From NCBI GenBank assembly GCA_951230915.1, contig OX579634.1, positions 49,799,570-49,863,569 on the forward strand: a DNA stretch of 64,000 bases, given 5' to 3'. This DNA is from Antitrichia curtipendula (Eukaryota > Streptophyta > Bryopsida > Hypnales > Leucodontaceae). The translations under genes and the position numbers were made by a program. Positions 12,363-24,139 of this stretch are shown piece by piece. Position 1 is the first letter of the stretch. Each line of letters begins with the position of its first letter. Below the pieces are notes generated by a model that was given only the letters and a program-made list of their open reading frames with translations, was not told where the DNA came from and ran no database searches.

Positions 12363-14040
12363 ATGTAGGAGTTCAGTACCCGGGCACAAGTACAATTCAG
12401 AGTGTCACTGCTTCAATAACAAGAGATGGGAGGATTGAAGCAGGGGAAGATGAGCACTCTATGACATCCAAGCAATTGGGAAGTTGGTCAAGCCAACCAA
12501 CAAAGTCTTTGGTTATGACTTCTATTCTTGAGTATTTCGGAGATTACGAAGAGGAGTCCGGACCACTCTATTTGCGTGCCATGCTTGATCCGGGAGCTCA
12601 TCTTACTTTAACAGCCAAAGTCAATTCTTTTATGACCCACGCTTTGGTGGATTCGTGTGCAACCGGGGTATTTATACATCCAAACTTTGCTGCAAAGTGT
12701 CATGCTCGATTAACCCCTAAAACCCCGAGGGTGTTTTCTGCCAAAAACCACTCAAAACTACCACTTTTGTTGTATTCACTTAAGGAAACCAATTTTTTTG
12801 TTTTTTGGGGGAATTCAACCGTAGGATCTTGTTCTTAACTTGTCTGAGATCATGTAGTAAAAATTTCATCAAATTTCACCGTACGGATTGAAAGATATTA
12901 GCATTCAAAGTTGAACAAAAAGTTTTTTTTCTTCAAGAAGATGCTTAAATTGCCCGAAAAACTAAGATTGTCCATAACTTTCTCATCCCTAGTCCAAATA
13001 GAATGAATCAAATCTCCACGCATAGGTAAAAACATAATATTTTAGGAAAAAAATTCAAAAAAAGTTATTTTGACTTTTTGTAATTTTTTGGGGGCTGCCC
13101 GCCAATCTCCATTTCTTGCTCATTGTGCCATAACTTTTTCATCCGGCATCCGATTGAAACAAAAACTATATATCCACAAAGCTCTTGCAAAGCTACACAA
13201 CCTCAAAAAATCTCAAAAAAATTCACTTCAAATTGAGACAATAGGAACCTACCCGGACCCAAATTGTCCCCCAAGGGGACAAGCAGGGTTTTAGGGGTTA
13301 AGACCTAAATTATTGCCACGAGAAGTAAGGGTGGTTGATGGAAGAGTAATCAACTCCGGTCTCATCACCCATGAGACTACAGTGGAGTTGGTCATTAGAG
13401 ATCACCGCGAGATATTGCTAGCAGATATTACAAATACCGGGAGATACCCATGCATCTTGGGTATTCCATGGCTAATCCACCACGACCCTACAATCCGTTG
13501 CTGGAAGAGGAGTGTGATTTTTGATTCTCTCCATCATCGAGAGACTTGCAGGGCCACTCCAGGGTTCATTTCATGGAGGATCAAGAACAAGCCTACTGAT
13601 GGGCAACAATTCATGGACAAAATGGCGCTTGCCAAGGAGGACGGAGGAGGGGGGTCGACATACGGGGCTCCAGGTCCATAGTGCGTGCGACAGGAGTTTC
13701 CGCCGGTTTGAAGGTGTTGGAGTTGAAAATGGACGGCAGGGCGGAGACCCTGGCAGCAACGGCTGACAACGGCGTACGTGTTGGCTCTATCGACAAGGAG
13801 CTTGTGGGATGGGGGGAGTTGCCGGATTTGCCACTTCCTTTGTCACAACTCAGCCCCGGGACCACTAGCATCGAGGTTGGTCAGCAGGATTAGGAATCAA
13901 TAAGGACAAAGAAAAGTTGTGGAGGGGGGCCACCAAGGTGGACCGACGCAAGCGGGGATAATTCAACCATAGAAAAAAAATTCTCAGAGCTTACTGCACC
14001 CACATATGCTTTTGTTTCAGCTGCGGGATTCCGACTGTCT
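12363..14040 (+). pseudogene. Gypsy protease and pol linker, interrupted by copy C
   Basis: An aspartic-protease active site is visible as LVDSCATG from about 12644 (Asp codon 12650-12652). The usual motif is D-S-G-A-T-G, so the glycine is replaced by cysteine. The protease is cut at 12710 by the TTAA-flanked element and resumes at 13302 in the same frame (GRVINSG, then CILGIPWL). Leaving out the element with one TTAA makes the frame continuous across the junction. Beyond a stop at 13679-13681, sequence up to 14040 is a frame-shifted linker toward reverse transcriptase. The glycine loss and downstream breaks would inactivate it regardless of the insertion. Confidence 0.85.
12710..13301. mobile_element. 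TTAA-flanked element, copy C, inside gypsy protease
   Basis: Left end TTAACCCCTAAAACCC and right end GGGTTTTAGGGGTTAA form a 16-bp perfect inverted repeat including TTAA. The interior matches copy E at both ends (left: ACTCAAAACTACCACTT; right: CGGACCCAAATTGTCCCCC) but is shorter, 592 against 923 bp, as from an internal deletion. The element length minus one TTAA is a multiple of three, so flanking protease codons stay in phase. This copy shows the insertion site most clearly. Confidence 0.85.
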
Positions 14041-15363
14041 GCTCTAGAGGCTGAATTTTATGCTTTGGATATCTCGGAATGGACCGAGCTGGGCAATGCC
14101 ACCAGTTCAATGAACACCTCCATTCCAATGGAATATTACGATTTACGGGGTGCCTTCAGTGAGCAGGCATCAAACAAATTACCGAATCATAGTCTATCGG
14201 ATATGAAAATTGCATTCAAAGAAGGACAAGAGCCACACAATACCGGCTTGAGACCAATGTCACCGAGGGAATTAGAAGAGCTCCGTAAATACTTGGAAGA
14301 AAATTTAGGGAAGGGGTGGATTCGAAGATCAAAATCACCAGTTTCAGCACCTATTGTATTTGCCAAGAAAAATGATGGTTCAATTAGTGTGTGTGTGGAT
14401 TACGGGAATTTAAACAAGGTCACAGTAAAAAATCGGTATCCATTACCTCTTATTCTAGAGCTCACTGACTGATTGGTGGGAGCTACCATATTCACCAAGC
14501 TCGATATACGACAAGCGTATCACTGTCTGCGTATGGCATTGGGCCATGAATTTAAGACGGCCTTTAAGACTCAATATGGGCTATTTGAGTACTTGGTGAT
14601 GCCTTTTGGGTTGACGAATGCACCGGCTCAATTTCAATCTCATATACAAGATATTTTTGGCAACCTTCTAGATATCTCAGTGGTAATATACTTGGACGAC
14701 ATCCTCATTTTCTCTAAGAATTTAGAAGAGCATTGACAAGTGGTACGGGAGGTACTACGACGACTACAAAAGCATGGACTTTATACCAAGGAATCTAAAT
14801 GTGAATTTCATCGCCAATCTGTAGAATTTTTAGGCATGATCGTTTCATCAAGGGGTCTTAAGATGTGTCAAGATAAAGTCCGCACTATTCAAGAATGGCC
14901 AGTCCCGAAAATCGTGAAGGAGGTTCAAGCCTTCCTTGGATTTGCAAATTTTACCGCCGCTTTATATGTGGCTATTCAAATATTGCAATGCCACTTACAA
15001 ATTTAACACGCCAAGATCAATCATTTCTATGAACATCACAAACGGACCTTGCATTCAAGGAGCTTATATCTAAATTTCTTAAAGCACCAGTATTAATTCA
15101 CCCTAACTTTGACCGACCTTTTGTGGTCGAGACTGATGCTTCTGATGTAGCAACAGGGGGAATTCTTTCACAATATGGAATAGACGGGCATTTGCATCCT
15201 TGTGCATTTTGTAGCTCCAAAATGTCACCAGCTGAACAAAACTACGACATTTACGACAAAGAACTTTTGAGTGTAAATTAGCATTTCAAGATTGGCGGAT
15301 TTATTTAGAAGGTTCTCCTCACCAAATTTGTGTAATCTCTGATCATAAGAATTTGGAGTATTT
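14041..15363 (+). pseudogene. Gypsy reverse transcriptase and 5' part of RNase H
   Basis: The reverse transcriptase is recognisable from YDLRGAFSEQ (about 14140) onward. It has [11 protein letters not shown] with the first catalytic aspartate, [12 protein letters not shown], and [11 protein letters not shown] carrying the catalytic Asp pair. In-frame TGA stops lie at 14470-14472 and 14734-14736, and a frameshift follows FLGFANF near 14950. RNase H begins with FVVETDASDVATGG (from 15121) and YDKELLSV, then stops, and breaks at 15363 where the CACTA element sits. In a live element this enzyme copies genomic RNA into cDNA. The active-site residues survive but the frame does not. Confidence 0.9.
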
Positions 15364-16595
15364 CACTATAAGAAACCCGCGTTTTTGGGGGTGCTAGCAA
15401 AAAACGTGCTTTGTTTGTATAGATGTCTCAGCGTTGGTCAGGATACGGGCTGTTTTATGCAAATTTTGTTGGATGTTGCGGGGAACGTATACATGTTATT
15501 CAAAAAATGCATGAACGTCAACTATGACAGGCATGTTGTGAGTGACGTCAAAGAAAACATAGACTTGTTTTTTTTTGACATCCAAGAAGACATGAGGAGT
15601 CCACGTCAGCAAGTAGACCAATTTTGCCTATGGGTAAGTTAGTAAAATTCACTACAATCTATGGTAAAATGTTGACCATATGTGAAAATTTTAGGCAAAG
15701 GGCAGCCACTTGGCATGCTTTGCAAAAAAAAAGAAATGGATGGATGAGCACCATGGATGAAAAGAGATGATCTTTATACAAGTAGGGTGATAAAAAGTGA
15801 AACAATCCATATGGGATATACACAACAAGAATTGTGTTCAAACATGATGTCAGAAACAACGTCTAGATGTCAGAAACAACGTCTAGATGTTTGAAACAAT
15901 GTCAAGATGTACATGGCCAAGTTTCTCTATTCTAGTTATCCCATATTTTTTGTCTCACCATGGACAGAGAATGGATACAAATATGACCTTTGTAATCTAA
16001 TTTTTAATAAAGGAATTTTTTCATTTGGCCATTAAAAACTCTCTTGATGGTAGATGGTAAGTTTTCTTTAATTCTTGGTGAATTCAACATTCTTTTTTGT
16101 TTATTTTATTTTATAATTTATTTTTACTAATTATTTTTTTGTTGATCTTGCTTGATGGATAAAGTATGCACCAATTGATGTCTCAAAAAACGTCTAAATT
16201 GACGACTCAAAAACAACATAAAATTTTTCAAACAAAATAAAAACATGTTGACTAGGCAAACCGCGTCAGATTTTCCCGCGGCCACATCACTGCCCACGTC
16301 ATTAAGGGCCTGGATGAAAAATTGTCCCACGTGGCACTGCCCGGATGGAAAACGATGACATGTCACCATCGTGGCATCCACATTCATGTTTTCTGAACTT
16401 CAAAAGACCACATTTTCTGTGATGTCAAAGTATAACAAGTACAAATTAGGCCCGTTTTTTGAAAACATGGTCATGTTTTTTGCCCGTCAATTATAACGAA
16501 TTTTAGGTGACATCTACGAAAACACACGTGATGTCATGAAAAACATAATCTAACGTTTTTTGTGACATTTCAAAAAACACGGGTTTCTTATAGTG
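15364..16595. mobile_element. Non-autonomous CACTA (EnSpm-like) element in gypsy RNase H
   Basis: Termini are CACTATAAGAAACCCG and the complementary CGGGTTTCTTATAGTG. The 3-bp duplication TTT flanks it (15361-15363, 16596-16598). CACTA ends with 3-bp duplications define this superfamily. Subterminal DNA is rich in AAAAACGT/ACGTTTTT-like words, and a 20-bp motif AGATGTCAGAAACAACGTCT is tandemly repeated about three times at 15847-15910. No transposase ORF was recognised in 1232 bp. The host RNase H resumes at once after the second TTT. Confidence 0.88.
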
Positions 16596-16598
16596 TTT

Positions 16599-18300
16599 TT
16601 TGACTTCCAAACAGCTTAATCGACGACAAGCTAGATGGTTGGAAATTTTATCGGCATTTCACTTTGATATTCAACATCGACCAGGATCATTGAATTGGGG
16701 GGGGGGCAGATGCACTTTCAAGACGAGTGGATCTTATTGATGGAAAAAATGAAGGAGAACAACCTCTCTTACGACTGGCAACGCTCGAGTCTTGCGAACC
16801 AGTTTGGTCTGACACCCGCATTCTTCAATACTTGAAAGTGTCCACTTTAGAGGATGCCACATTAGCACCGGTACTTGCATTTTGTAAGAGGAACGCAGTC
16901 CAAGCTCCATCAAACATTCGCCATAGACTGCAAGGATACACTTTTATTGATGGAATACTTTGTTTTCAAGATAGGATTTATGTCCCTAATGATGAAGAAG
17001 TACAACGACAAATTCTCCGATCTAGGCATGATGCTCCTGCGGCCGGCCATCAAGGACAAGCAAAAACATTAGAGTTGGTGTCAAGAATGTTTTATTGGCC
17101 TACACTTCGCCGTTACGTTAACCGTTATGTGCAGGGGTGTGATATTTGTCAAAGATCAAAACCTACGCATCATACTAGGTATGGATTGATGCAGCCAATC
17201 CTAACGGCGCATGCACCATGGAAACGAATTTCCAGTGATTTCATCGTCAAGTTATCATGGAGTAAGGGCTACAACTCTATCATGGTTGTAGTAGACAGAA
17301 ATACAAAGTTGGGTCATTTTATCCCCCCAAATGAAACGGTGAATTCTAATGAAACAGCTTCATTGTATTTGAACCATGTATGGAAGCACCATGGAACACC
17401 AGCCGAGGTCATATCGGATCGGGGTTCAGTATTCGTATCAAAATTTATGAAGAGATTATGTGAATTGCTTCGAATACAACCATCACCAACAACGGCCTTC
17501 CACCCCCAAAGTGATGGCCAAACCAAGAGGGTAAATCAAGTTGTAGAACAATATTTACGAATGTTTACTACAAAACGCCAAGACGATTGGGTGGACCTTC
17601 TTCCCCTAGCGGAATTTGCCTATAATAATGCGTCTCACTCGGCAATGGGCTTCTCTCCATTTTATGCAATATACGACTACCATCCAATATTTTCTTTCAT
17701 GACCCCAACCACATCTACCGTCCTAGCAGCGGAGGATAGGGTGCGGCATTTACAAAAAATCCATGAAGAATTAAAGATAATGATTACAATTGCAGGACAA
17801 CAAGCCAAGCGCAGCTATGATAGGGGGGTGAAATTGCAACCAACTTTTCAAATAGGTGACAAGGTACTTCTCCGGCATGAGAATATTGCTACCACCAAAC
17901 CATCACGGAAGTTAGCTCCAAATTTTTTGGGGCCGTTCTCAGTGGTTTCAAAAATCTCCGATTTGGTTTATCGTCTACAACTTCCAAAGATACTCCGCAT
18001 CCATGACGTATTTCATGTATCTCTTCTCGAAAAGTACCACCAAGATACAATTACCGGGCGGCGCAAGACTCCGCCTCCACCAATTGTCACTCCCGATGGG
18101 GACATTGAATGGGAGGTTCGCGAGGTTCTTAATTCAAGATTCTTTGGGCGTTGGAAAAACCTTCAATATTTGGTTGCGTAGGAGGGCTATGGGCTGGAGG
18201 AGCATTCTTGGGAGCCGGCATCGAATTTAGAAAACGCACCTGATGCAGTGGCGGCATTTCACAGACTCCATCCTCAAGCACCGGGAGGAAGAAACTCACC
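16599..18300 (+). pseudogene. Gypsy RNase H tail, integrase and chromodomain
   Basis: The tail of RNase H reads [15 protein letters not shown] and LNW; a G-run near 16698 shifts the frame. The longest ORF (16727-18181, 484 aa) is integrase. Zinc-binding H101, H108, C138 and C141 fit HHCC. Catalytic Asp171 and Asp231 are present, but the third position, exactly 35 residues on, is Lys267 in GQTKRVNQ where Glu is expected. A C-terminal chromodomain starts at EWEVREVLNS (residue 461). It is cut by TAG at 18179-18181, then continues in frame as EGYGLEEHSWEP to about 18285. Integrase inserts cDNA and the chromodomain steers it to marked chromatin in live relatives. The Lys267 change and the stop predict inactivity. 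Confidence 0.93.
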
Positions 18301-18303
18301 GAT

Positions 18304-18315
18304 AAGGGGGGGGGG
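18304..18315 (+). promoter_or_regulatory. Polypurine tract
   Basis: AAGGGGGGGGGG lies three bases before the TG of the right LTR. This is the expected place and composition for the plus-strand priming site of an LTR retrotransposon. Confidence 0.75.
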
Positions 18316-18318
18316 TAA

Positions 18319-18612
18319 TGTTAATGAACAAGTCGTAACAATGGGACTTCGTGACGGTTACGACGGTTAGGACTTGTGAGCCTTCTCCTTCCTTTAAGAA
18401 CTACGGAGGGGGTGTTGTCCCTCATGTGTTATTTTGTTAATATAAGACAACATGGTTTCAATGCAATGTGTGTGCACCCATGATTATTATTTCTAAGCGA
18501 GTAATTGAGATCTCTCATGTTTATATTTAGGATCCATGCATGAATTCGGATTATGGGTTGTCCAACAGTTTGGTTAATGGAGTAGTAACCAGGAAACTAG
18601 CAGTCCATGACA
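18319..18612 (+). repeat. Right LTR of the gypsy element
   Basis: It starts TGTTAATGAACAAG, ends GTCCATGACA, and aligns with 10740-11033 with about 13 substitutions and two one-base gaps. Confidence 0.92.
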
Positions 18613-18617
18613 TATTA

Positions 18618-20193
18618 GTCCTTAAAAAAATAAAAAAACATCATCCAAAGTTTAGAGTATAAAATAAATAATAATAAAGATAATAGATTTATGCATTCAA
18701 TTTATTTTTAATTTTATAAAAAAACATTGAAACATTAAAAAAAATTAAATATTCAAATATTAAATTATATATATTTTAAATAAAATAATAACCATGAGTG
18801 CAACTAAAATTCTATGAATGTTTACAAATTAAAACAATGAAGACATAAATATATCCAACATTGACATTATAAAAGACAACAAGTCCAATTTTGACATCCA
18901 ACATTTCGGGCAACAACAAGACCAAAATAGACAATATAAAGTCAAATTCAATGTCTCTCAAAAATTTAATCAAATGTGTTTTGAAAAAATAATGGTAATT
19001 TGAGATCCTATTCAACCTTCCAACCTGAAAGGACTTGCAAAACACCCCTACACTACCCATAGTTGTCCCTTTGAGACCTCAAGCCACCCTTTAGAACTTG
19101 TTGTATGAAGTAGCCCTTTGGAACCTTGCACCCCTTCACTATCAAAAGTTGCCCCTTCAAGAAATCCGAAGTCACCTTTTGAAACCTTGAGGTTGCCTCT
19201 TCCAAAGTCACTCCAAAACTATCTGCCCTCACCCATTGCATAAGTAGAAAATCATCTTATGTAAGCTTGCTACACAAGACATTTGATTTACAATAGAAAA
19301 ATTGGAACTGGCTATAGTTAATTTTTTTAATTTTTAATTCATGTCTAGCATATTAGGCACATGTTAACACAACAATCTACTAACATCCTATTAAGAAGGA
19401 CATAAAGCAAAATGTTCTTGATAAGACAACCCTAGTTGTAAGGTTGGAAACTTTGTAACTTATCTTTAACAATGCATATGCTCAATGAAGTGGTCAAATT
19501 GATCAATTGCATCTACTAAGTGAAGAACTTCTCAAGACTTGGTCTATCTAATGAGAATGCAAAGATTGCATCTTAGAGCATCGCCACCGTGTACCACAAA
19601 GGCACTGGCACACGCGATGTTGCGTGAAGCGCTACTTTTGGGCTCCACCACAAGCACGCGAAAGCTTCTCCTGATTTTTTGGGCATGCTACATGCCTCCG
19701 TCCTCGCTATATTGAAGATCTTTGACGTCCACGCAAGAGCTCATGTACAGAAGAATCATTATCTCTCCCCGTGTTCATGCGACAGAAACTATAGAAACTC
19801 CGTTCGCTTTTATTGTCTAGTTTCACCGTTATGTGTAAAATCCGATAATTTCACTCCCGCTTAGCCTTGCTCATCGACATGAAGTCGAGATGAATCAACA
19901 AGAAGTCGCAGTGCTGAGAGGTATTGCATGCGGTACAATGCGGCAGTTACAAGAAAAGAAGAAACAAAACCTACCACGTAAAGGCACTTGTGAAAAAACT
20001 CTTTGCATTCGTGGTTACGTTGGTGCGGTGGAGAAGCTCTAATTCAAAGTTGGGCATCACAAGGGGTGCTAGTTCCCTTGATGTTTCTACCCATGAAAGG
20101 GTCGTTTCAACTTGGTTCCCATTCCCGCTCTTCATTAATTCCAAAAGTTTTCACTTACTAGAATTTCCTTAGTAAATCCATGACTGCTTCTCT
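18618..20193. other. AT-rich intergenic spacer
   Basis: No gene recognised. A sequence at about 19575 (AGAGCATCGCCACCGTG) resembles the terminus of the 2126-2562 element but no matching second end was found. The block 19570-20110 is richer in GC than its neighbours and may be unique sequence or a diverged element. Confidence 0.4.
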
Positions 20194-20367
20194 TACTAGA
20201 TGAACCTCGTGTTTTTTATGACACATTTTTTGTGACGTCTACAAGCTTTTATGTCAACAATGACATCACACATAACATCAAAATTTTAGTTGTAGTATCA
20301 AACATAACATAAAAACATGTGGATGTTACAAAAAATGCATCAAGAAAAACATGAGTTTCTTCTAGTA
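20194..20367. mobile_element. 174-bp mini-CACTA element
   Basis: The ends are inverted over about 45 bp with mismatches: TACTAGATGAACCTCGTG on the left, complement of the right end TACTAGAAGAAACTCATG. Both continue to ACATTTTTTGT or GCATTTTTTGT. Flanking trinucleotides TCT and TCC match at two of three positions. The ends resemble those of the 15364-16595 CACTA element, so it is probably a deletion derivative of that family with decayed CAC termini. Confidence 0.6.
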
Positions 20368-20370
20368 TCC

Positions 20371-22184
20371 AAAACGTTGATGATTCATGAGCTAATGGCC
20401 TCATTAATTTCCTCATTTGATGTGGAAGTCTCTTAATTATGTCAAAGTTGTTCAGGGAGGTTGCAAGAAAGATTGAACAGTTTTGGTAGCATTTTGCCAA
20501 ATCTGCAATTTTTGCGTTCAGTACTGTAAGTATTACAAGTACTATGCAACAAAACAATCCCAGCCATTGATTTGAAAAATCAACGGCTACTAGTATCGTT
20601 GGCTACTTGCAAGTACTAAAAAAATATTATTTGAAAAAAACCCTAGGTTTATTACATAGAAAAGATACAACTAGGTAAAAATTAATAATAATTAGAAATC
20701 ATGAACAAAAAAAACTAAAAAATGGCCATTTGTAGAGACTTGATAGTGACAGTGATCACATTTCATTAAAAAATGGAGTTGAAACCATCTTCAATGTTTA
20801 TAAGTGCGCTCGTAAGGGAGCCCTATTTATACAAATATGGAGGCCATAAAATAATATATTTTAAGATTTTCTTTTGTAGACACATGTCTCCCTACTGTGG
20901 GAATAGACCACAAAGATTTAGCTCTAGATTATTAATTTCGGGTACTCTCCAGTACTAAAAAACCCTAAACTTCAAAGTGTGACATTAGCAAAATTGACTT
21001 TTAAATATAAAATGATTTAAAAAAAGAAGAGGAATATGATTACAGTCTAGTCAACCATCTCCAATAAAAATTTAAAGTTCATGGGGCTTTATCATCAAAA
21101 GTTCTAGCAGAAAACAAATCCATTACTCTGAATGTGACGCAAAATAGGACCGGTCTTTCTTGCAATCACCTTTCAAACAATAGACATCTCTAAAGGCAAG
21201 CTTACATGAACATCTTAAGAACTTTGGCAATCTTTCGATGGCCTTAGTCATTAATTTTCTAATTTAGTACCGTGCTTCAAGGTCAAATGCATTAGTGGTT
21301 TGTTTGCCTACAACAAAGATGCTTCCAAGACTAAGTTTCTTCTAAGTTTTTGGAGGTCAAGGTAATTTTCACTTCCATTTGGGTTAGATTAAAGTGGGAC
21401 TCCCTCAAACCGCCACTTCTTGCTATTGTGCCTATTTATTATTATTAAACTAATGAAATTTTCATATTTTCTTGTTGGCAAGGGAAAAGAAGTTCCAACA
21501 TACTAAATAATGCAATATTGGATATCATATGCAAATGTTATGAAGGGTTGAATTTTTTTTGGTAGATGTTCAAAAATAATTTCTTCTACATACATACATA
21601 GTGATTTTGGAGATGTTCATAGAGTGATGATGGTGGTTTTAGGGAGGGTGCAATTTTGGGTTTACCCACCTTACATGTACATACATGATAGAGAATTAGA
21701 AACTTAATTATTGCAAAGAGCCGTCATTCTTTAGCTTTGTCACATTGGCAAGCTCTCATCTTTAGACACTAAATGCCAATTTTGTACACTTGAAAAAATC
21801 ATTTGTTCATAATATAAAAATTATATTGTACTTATTCATGAATCAAGTCCTTGGCATAGTTTTTTGGAGTTTTGGGAGAAGCGTTGAAGTGGCAACGTAC
21901 AAGAAAATGATGTAGCCAAATATTTTAGTATTTCTCTATATTTTAGATAGAACTATCTTTTCATCCACATATTGGGATGGATTTAATTTAAAAGTGTCAA
22001 TTTCATCCAAATTATTTTCAAAAAGTGGAACAACTTGGCATTATCATCTAATTTTTCTTCAAGTTTTTCCCTTAGGCTCAATGCTTCCAAATTATTTTTA
22101 GTGCTCTTAGGCATTTAACGCCTAGAAAACACACTTGTTTCTCGCATTTCAAATGATTCTACATTATTTATTTATTGACTTTGT
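20371..22184. other. AT-rich intergenic spacer
   Basis: I see no gene or clearly bounded repeat here. Confidence 0.4.
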
Positions 22185-23032
22185 TAACCCCTAAAGGACC
22201 ATTTGTTCCTTCAAGAGACAAGTGGGATTTTGGGCAAGTACCTATAGTCTCATTTTTTGTCTTGGTTTTTTGAATTTTTTTTTAAAATAAAAAAATTTAT
22301 TAGCTTTGTGGAAATATAATTATTTTTTCAATCAATAGTTATGCTCAAAACAATTGAGAGGGGGGGGGGGGGGGGGGGGGGGAGATGGAGTAGCAAAAGA
22401 AATTCAAAAATTTGAATTTTTTAATTAAATTTTTTTTTTTCAAAGATTATATTTTTTTTCTATATGAAAAACTATGATTTATTCCATTTGGAATTGTTAT
22501 AAGAAAGTTATGGACAATCTTGTTTTTTGGGCAATTAGAGAATCTTTTTGAAAAAATAACTTGTAGGATTCACTTATGATTGCAATTTTTATAATTTTTC
22601 AAAAAATAAAGTTCCACATGGTTTATTTTCTTTCTATCTCGTACCTACTTCTACTTAACAATTTTTTTAAGTATGAAAATTAATTTTTTAAAACTTTCTT
22701 TTTCCTAGACTCTCAACTCAATTCTCCACCATGAAGATTTAAATTCCAAAACTATGTAGTGCAGAAAATTAAAGTTAAGAAGGTTCAAAGTCAAATAATC
22801 TAGTCCTGCAATGTATTGAAAAACTTGTTTCCTTCACTTTAAACGCAAGTATATTACAATATGTGTGGTCAAAATTTCTGAAATTTCTTCTACACATTCT
22901 CATACTAGTTAGGTGTACTATAGTTCGATGTGCAAGAAAAACAAATTTTCAATTTTTTTTACTCTTTGCTTTAGAATTGGCAATTTTGAGTGTTTTTTGG
23001 TAGAAAACAAGTCTTGGTCCTTTAGGAGTTAA
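22185..23032. mobile_element. TTAA-flanked element, copy D
   Basis: Left end TTAACCCCTAAAGGACC, right end GGTCCTTTAGGAGTTAA. The right subterminal sequence, read on the minus strand, matches the left end of copy E (ACTCAAAATTGCCAATTCT), so this copy lies in reverse orientation. A pure 23-base G run sits at 22360-22382. 848 bp, no transposase. Confidence 0.78.
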
Positions 23033-24139
23033 CTACTTTCACAAGCATTGATTTGCATTACTAATGAAAAGGCTATTGAATTCTCATAGATTATGGCATG
23101 TAATGTTCTTGCTTGTAGCCAATCATGTGGTACCATGTGGCAAATCATCCACCTCCCACTCATTGTGAACGTTTTGAGAAATGATGCACTTCATCCAAAC
23201 AATAAGAGACTGCCACATAATTACTTGTTTGTCCACTTACAAACAAGTAATTATGTGGCAGTCTCTTATTGGTTCTATGTGGTTTGTAGAGGTCCCATTC
23301 TTTGAAGATTGAGAATGGGGATGTAGAAAGTGTGACTACCCCTATCAATGAGGTTTACATCATATACGTTTGAGGACCTCTCAAAAATCAAAGATTTACC
23401 TTATTCAGTTAAAAATGAAAGATTCTAATAGTTAACCTTCAAAACTACATGTAAATTTTTTTTCAACAGTCAAAGTAACTAAACTGCCACACCCAAATGA
23501 GCCTGAAATTTCAAATCGATGGGGCAGTTAGGGGTTAACTGGAATCAACGAATACTGAAAAATTCTCTGTTCGTTGTCGTCTGCTCCTCTACCGAGGGTG
23601 AAGATTTTCGGCATCCCAATTTTGGGACTAAGCTTACTGTGAGTCGGAGTGACACTCCTGGCGGTTGCGCCCTTTGGCTGTGTTTTATGCCCACGCGGAA
23701 CACGCGCTCTGAATTAGGGTTTAGGTCCTCGTAGCGTCTGTCAGTGTAGTTCAGCTGAAAGCCCAGCTCCAACGAATTCACCGCTGCTTCCGCAATTTCG
23801 ACAGGCATTCACTGAACCAGCTGTCCATTTTTTGACAGAATTTGAGCTGGAAATGTCCAGACATTCGCAATTCGTCGTGTTGGACTTGTGGTTGTCGAGG
23901 TGATTTTTGGAGATGCGGGTCTTCGATGGTGGGGTTTCCTCATCATCGTTTAAGTGGGATTGTACTGGGAAATTACATTTCAGCCATGTCTCTTTCGCAT
24001 TAGTTTGTAGCACATTATAAACCTGAGAGTCGACATTATTGAGTCGGCAGTGTTGAGTATTGGGTGGTATTTCTCATCGATTGTGTATCTTGCACTGACA
24101 GGCAAGAACCTACTCTCCGCTTGTGCGTGCTTGTTGTGG
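23033..24139. other. Spacer with hairpin, then unique-looking sequence
   Basis: Apart from the hairpin at 23200-23271, the region from about 23450 to 24139 is less AT-rich and looks like non-repetitive gene-flank sequence leading into the VPS13 fragment. No first exon of VPS13 could be read. A lone TTAGGGGTTAA at about 23526 resembles a TTAA-family end but has no partner. Confidence 0.4.
23200..23271. repeat. Perfect 33-bp hairpin with 6-base loop
   Basis: Arm 23200-23232 (starts CAATAAGAGACTGCCACATA) is exactly complementary to 23239-23271, with loop CCACTT. It could be a compact foldback MITE or a small-RNA hairpin. No known microRNA sequence was recognised in the arms. Confidence 0.85.

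Larger units (their letters stand above)
10740..18612 (+). mobile_element. Ty3/gypsy chromovirus LTR retrotransposon, inactive and nested
   Basis: Two 294-bp LTRs (TG...CA ends) bracket gag, protease, reverse transcriptase, RNase H, integrase and chromodomain sequence, in the pol order of Ty3/gypsy. The candidate 5-bp target duplication is TGTTA (10735-10739) against TATTA (18613-18617), one mismatch. The body carries many stops and frameshifts, a 592-bp TTAA-flanked insertion in protease and a 1232-bp CACTA insertion in RNase H. By eye the LTRs differ at about 13 sites plus two single-base gaps, near 4-5%. I could not recognise a standard initiator-tRNA primer site after the left LTR; a TGG occurs only at 11052, 18 bases beyond the LTR. 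Confidence 0.95.

Noticed and set aside
23526..23536. TTAGGGGTTAA as another TTAA-element end
   Set aside because: The inner bases do not continue the family terminus and no opposite end or interior match was found.
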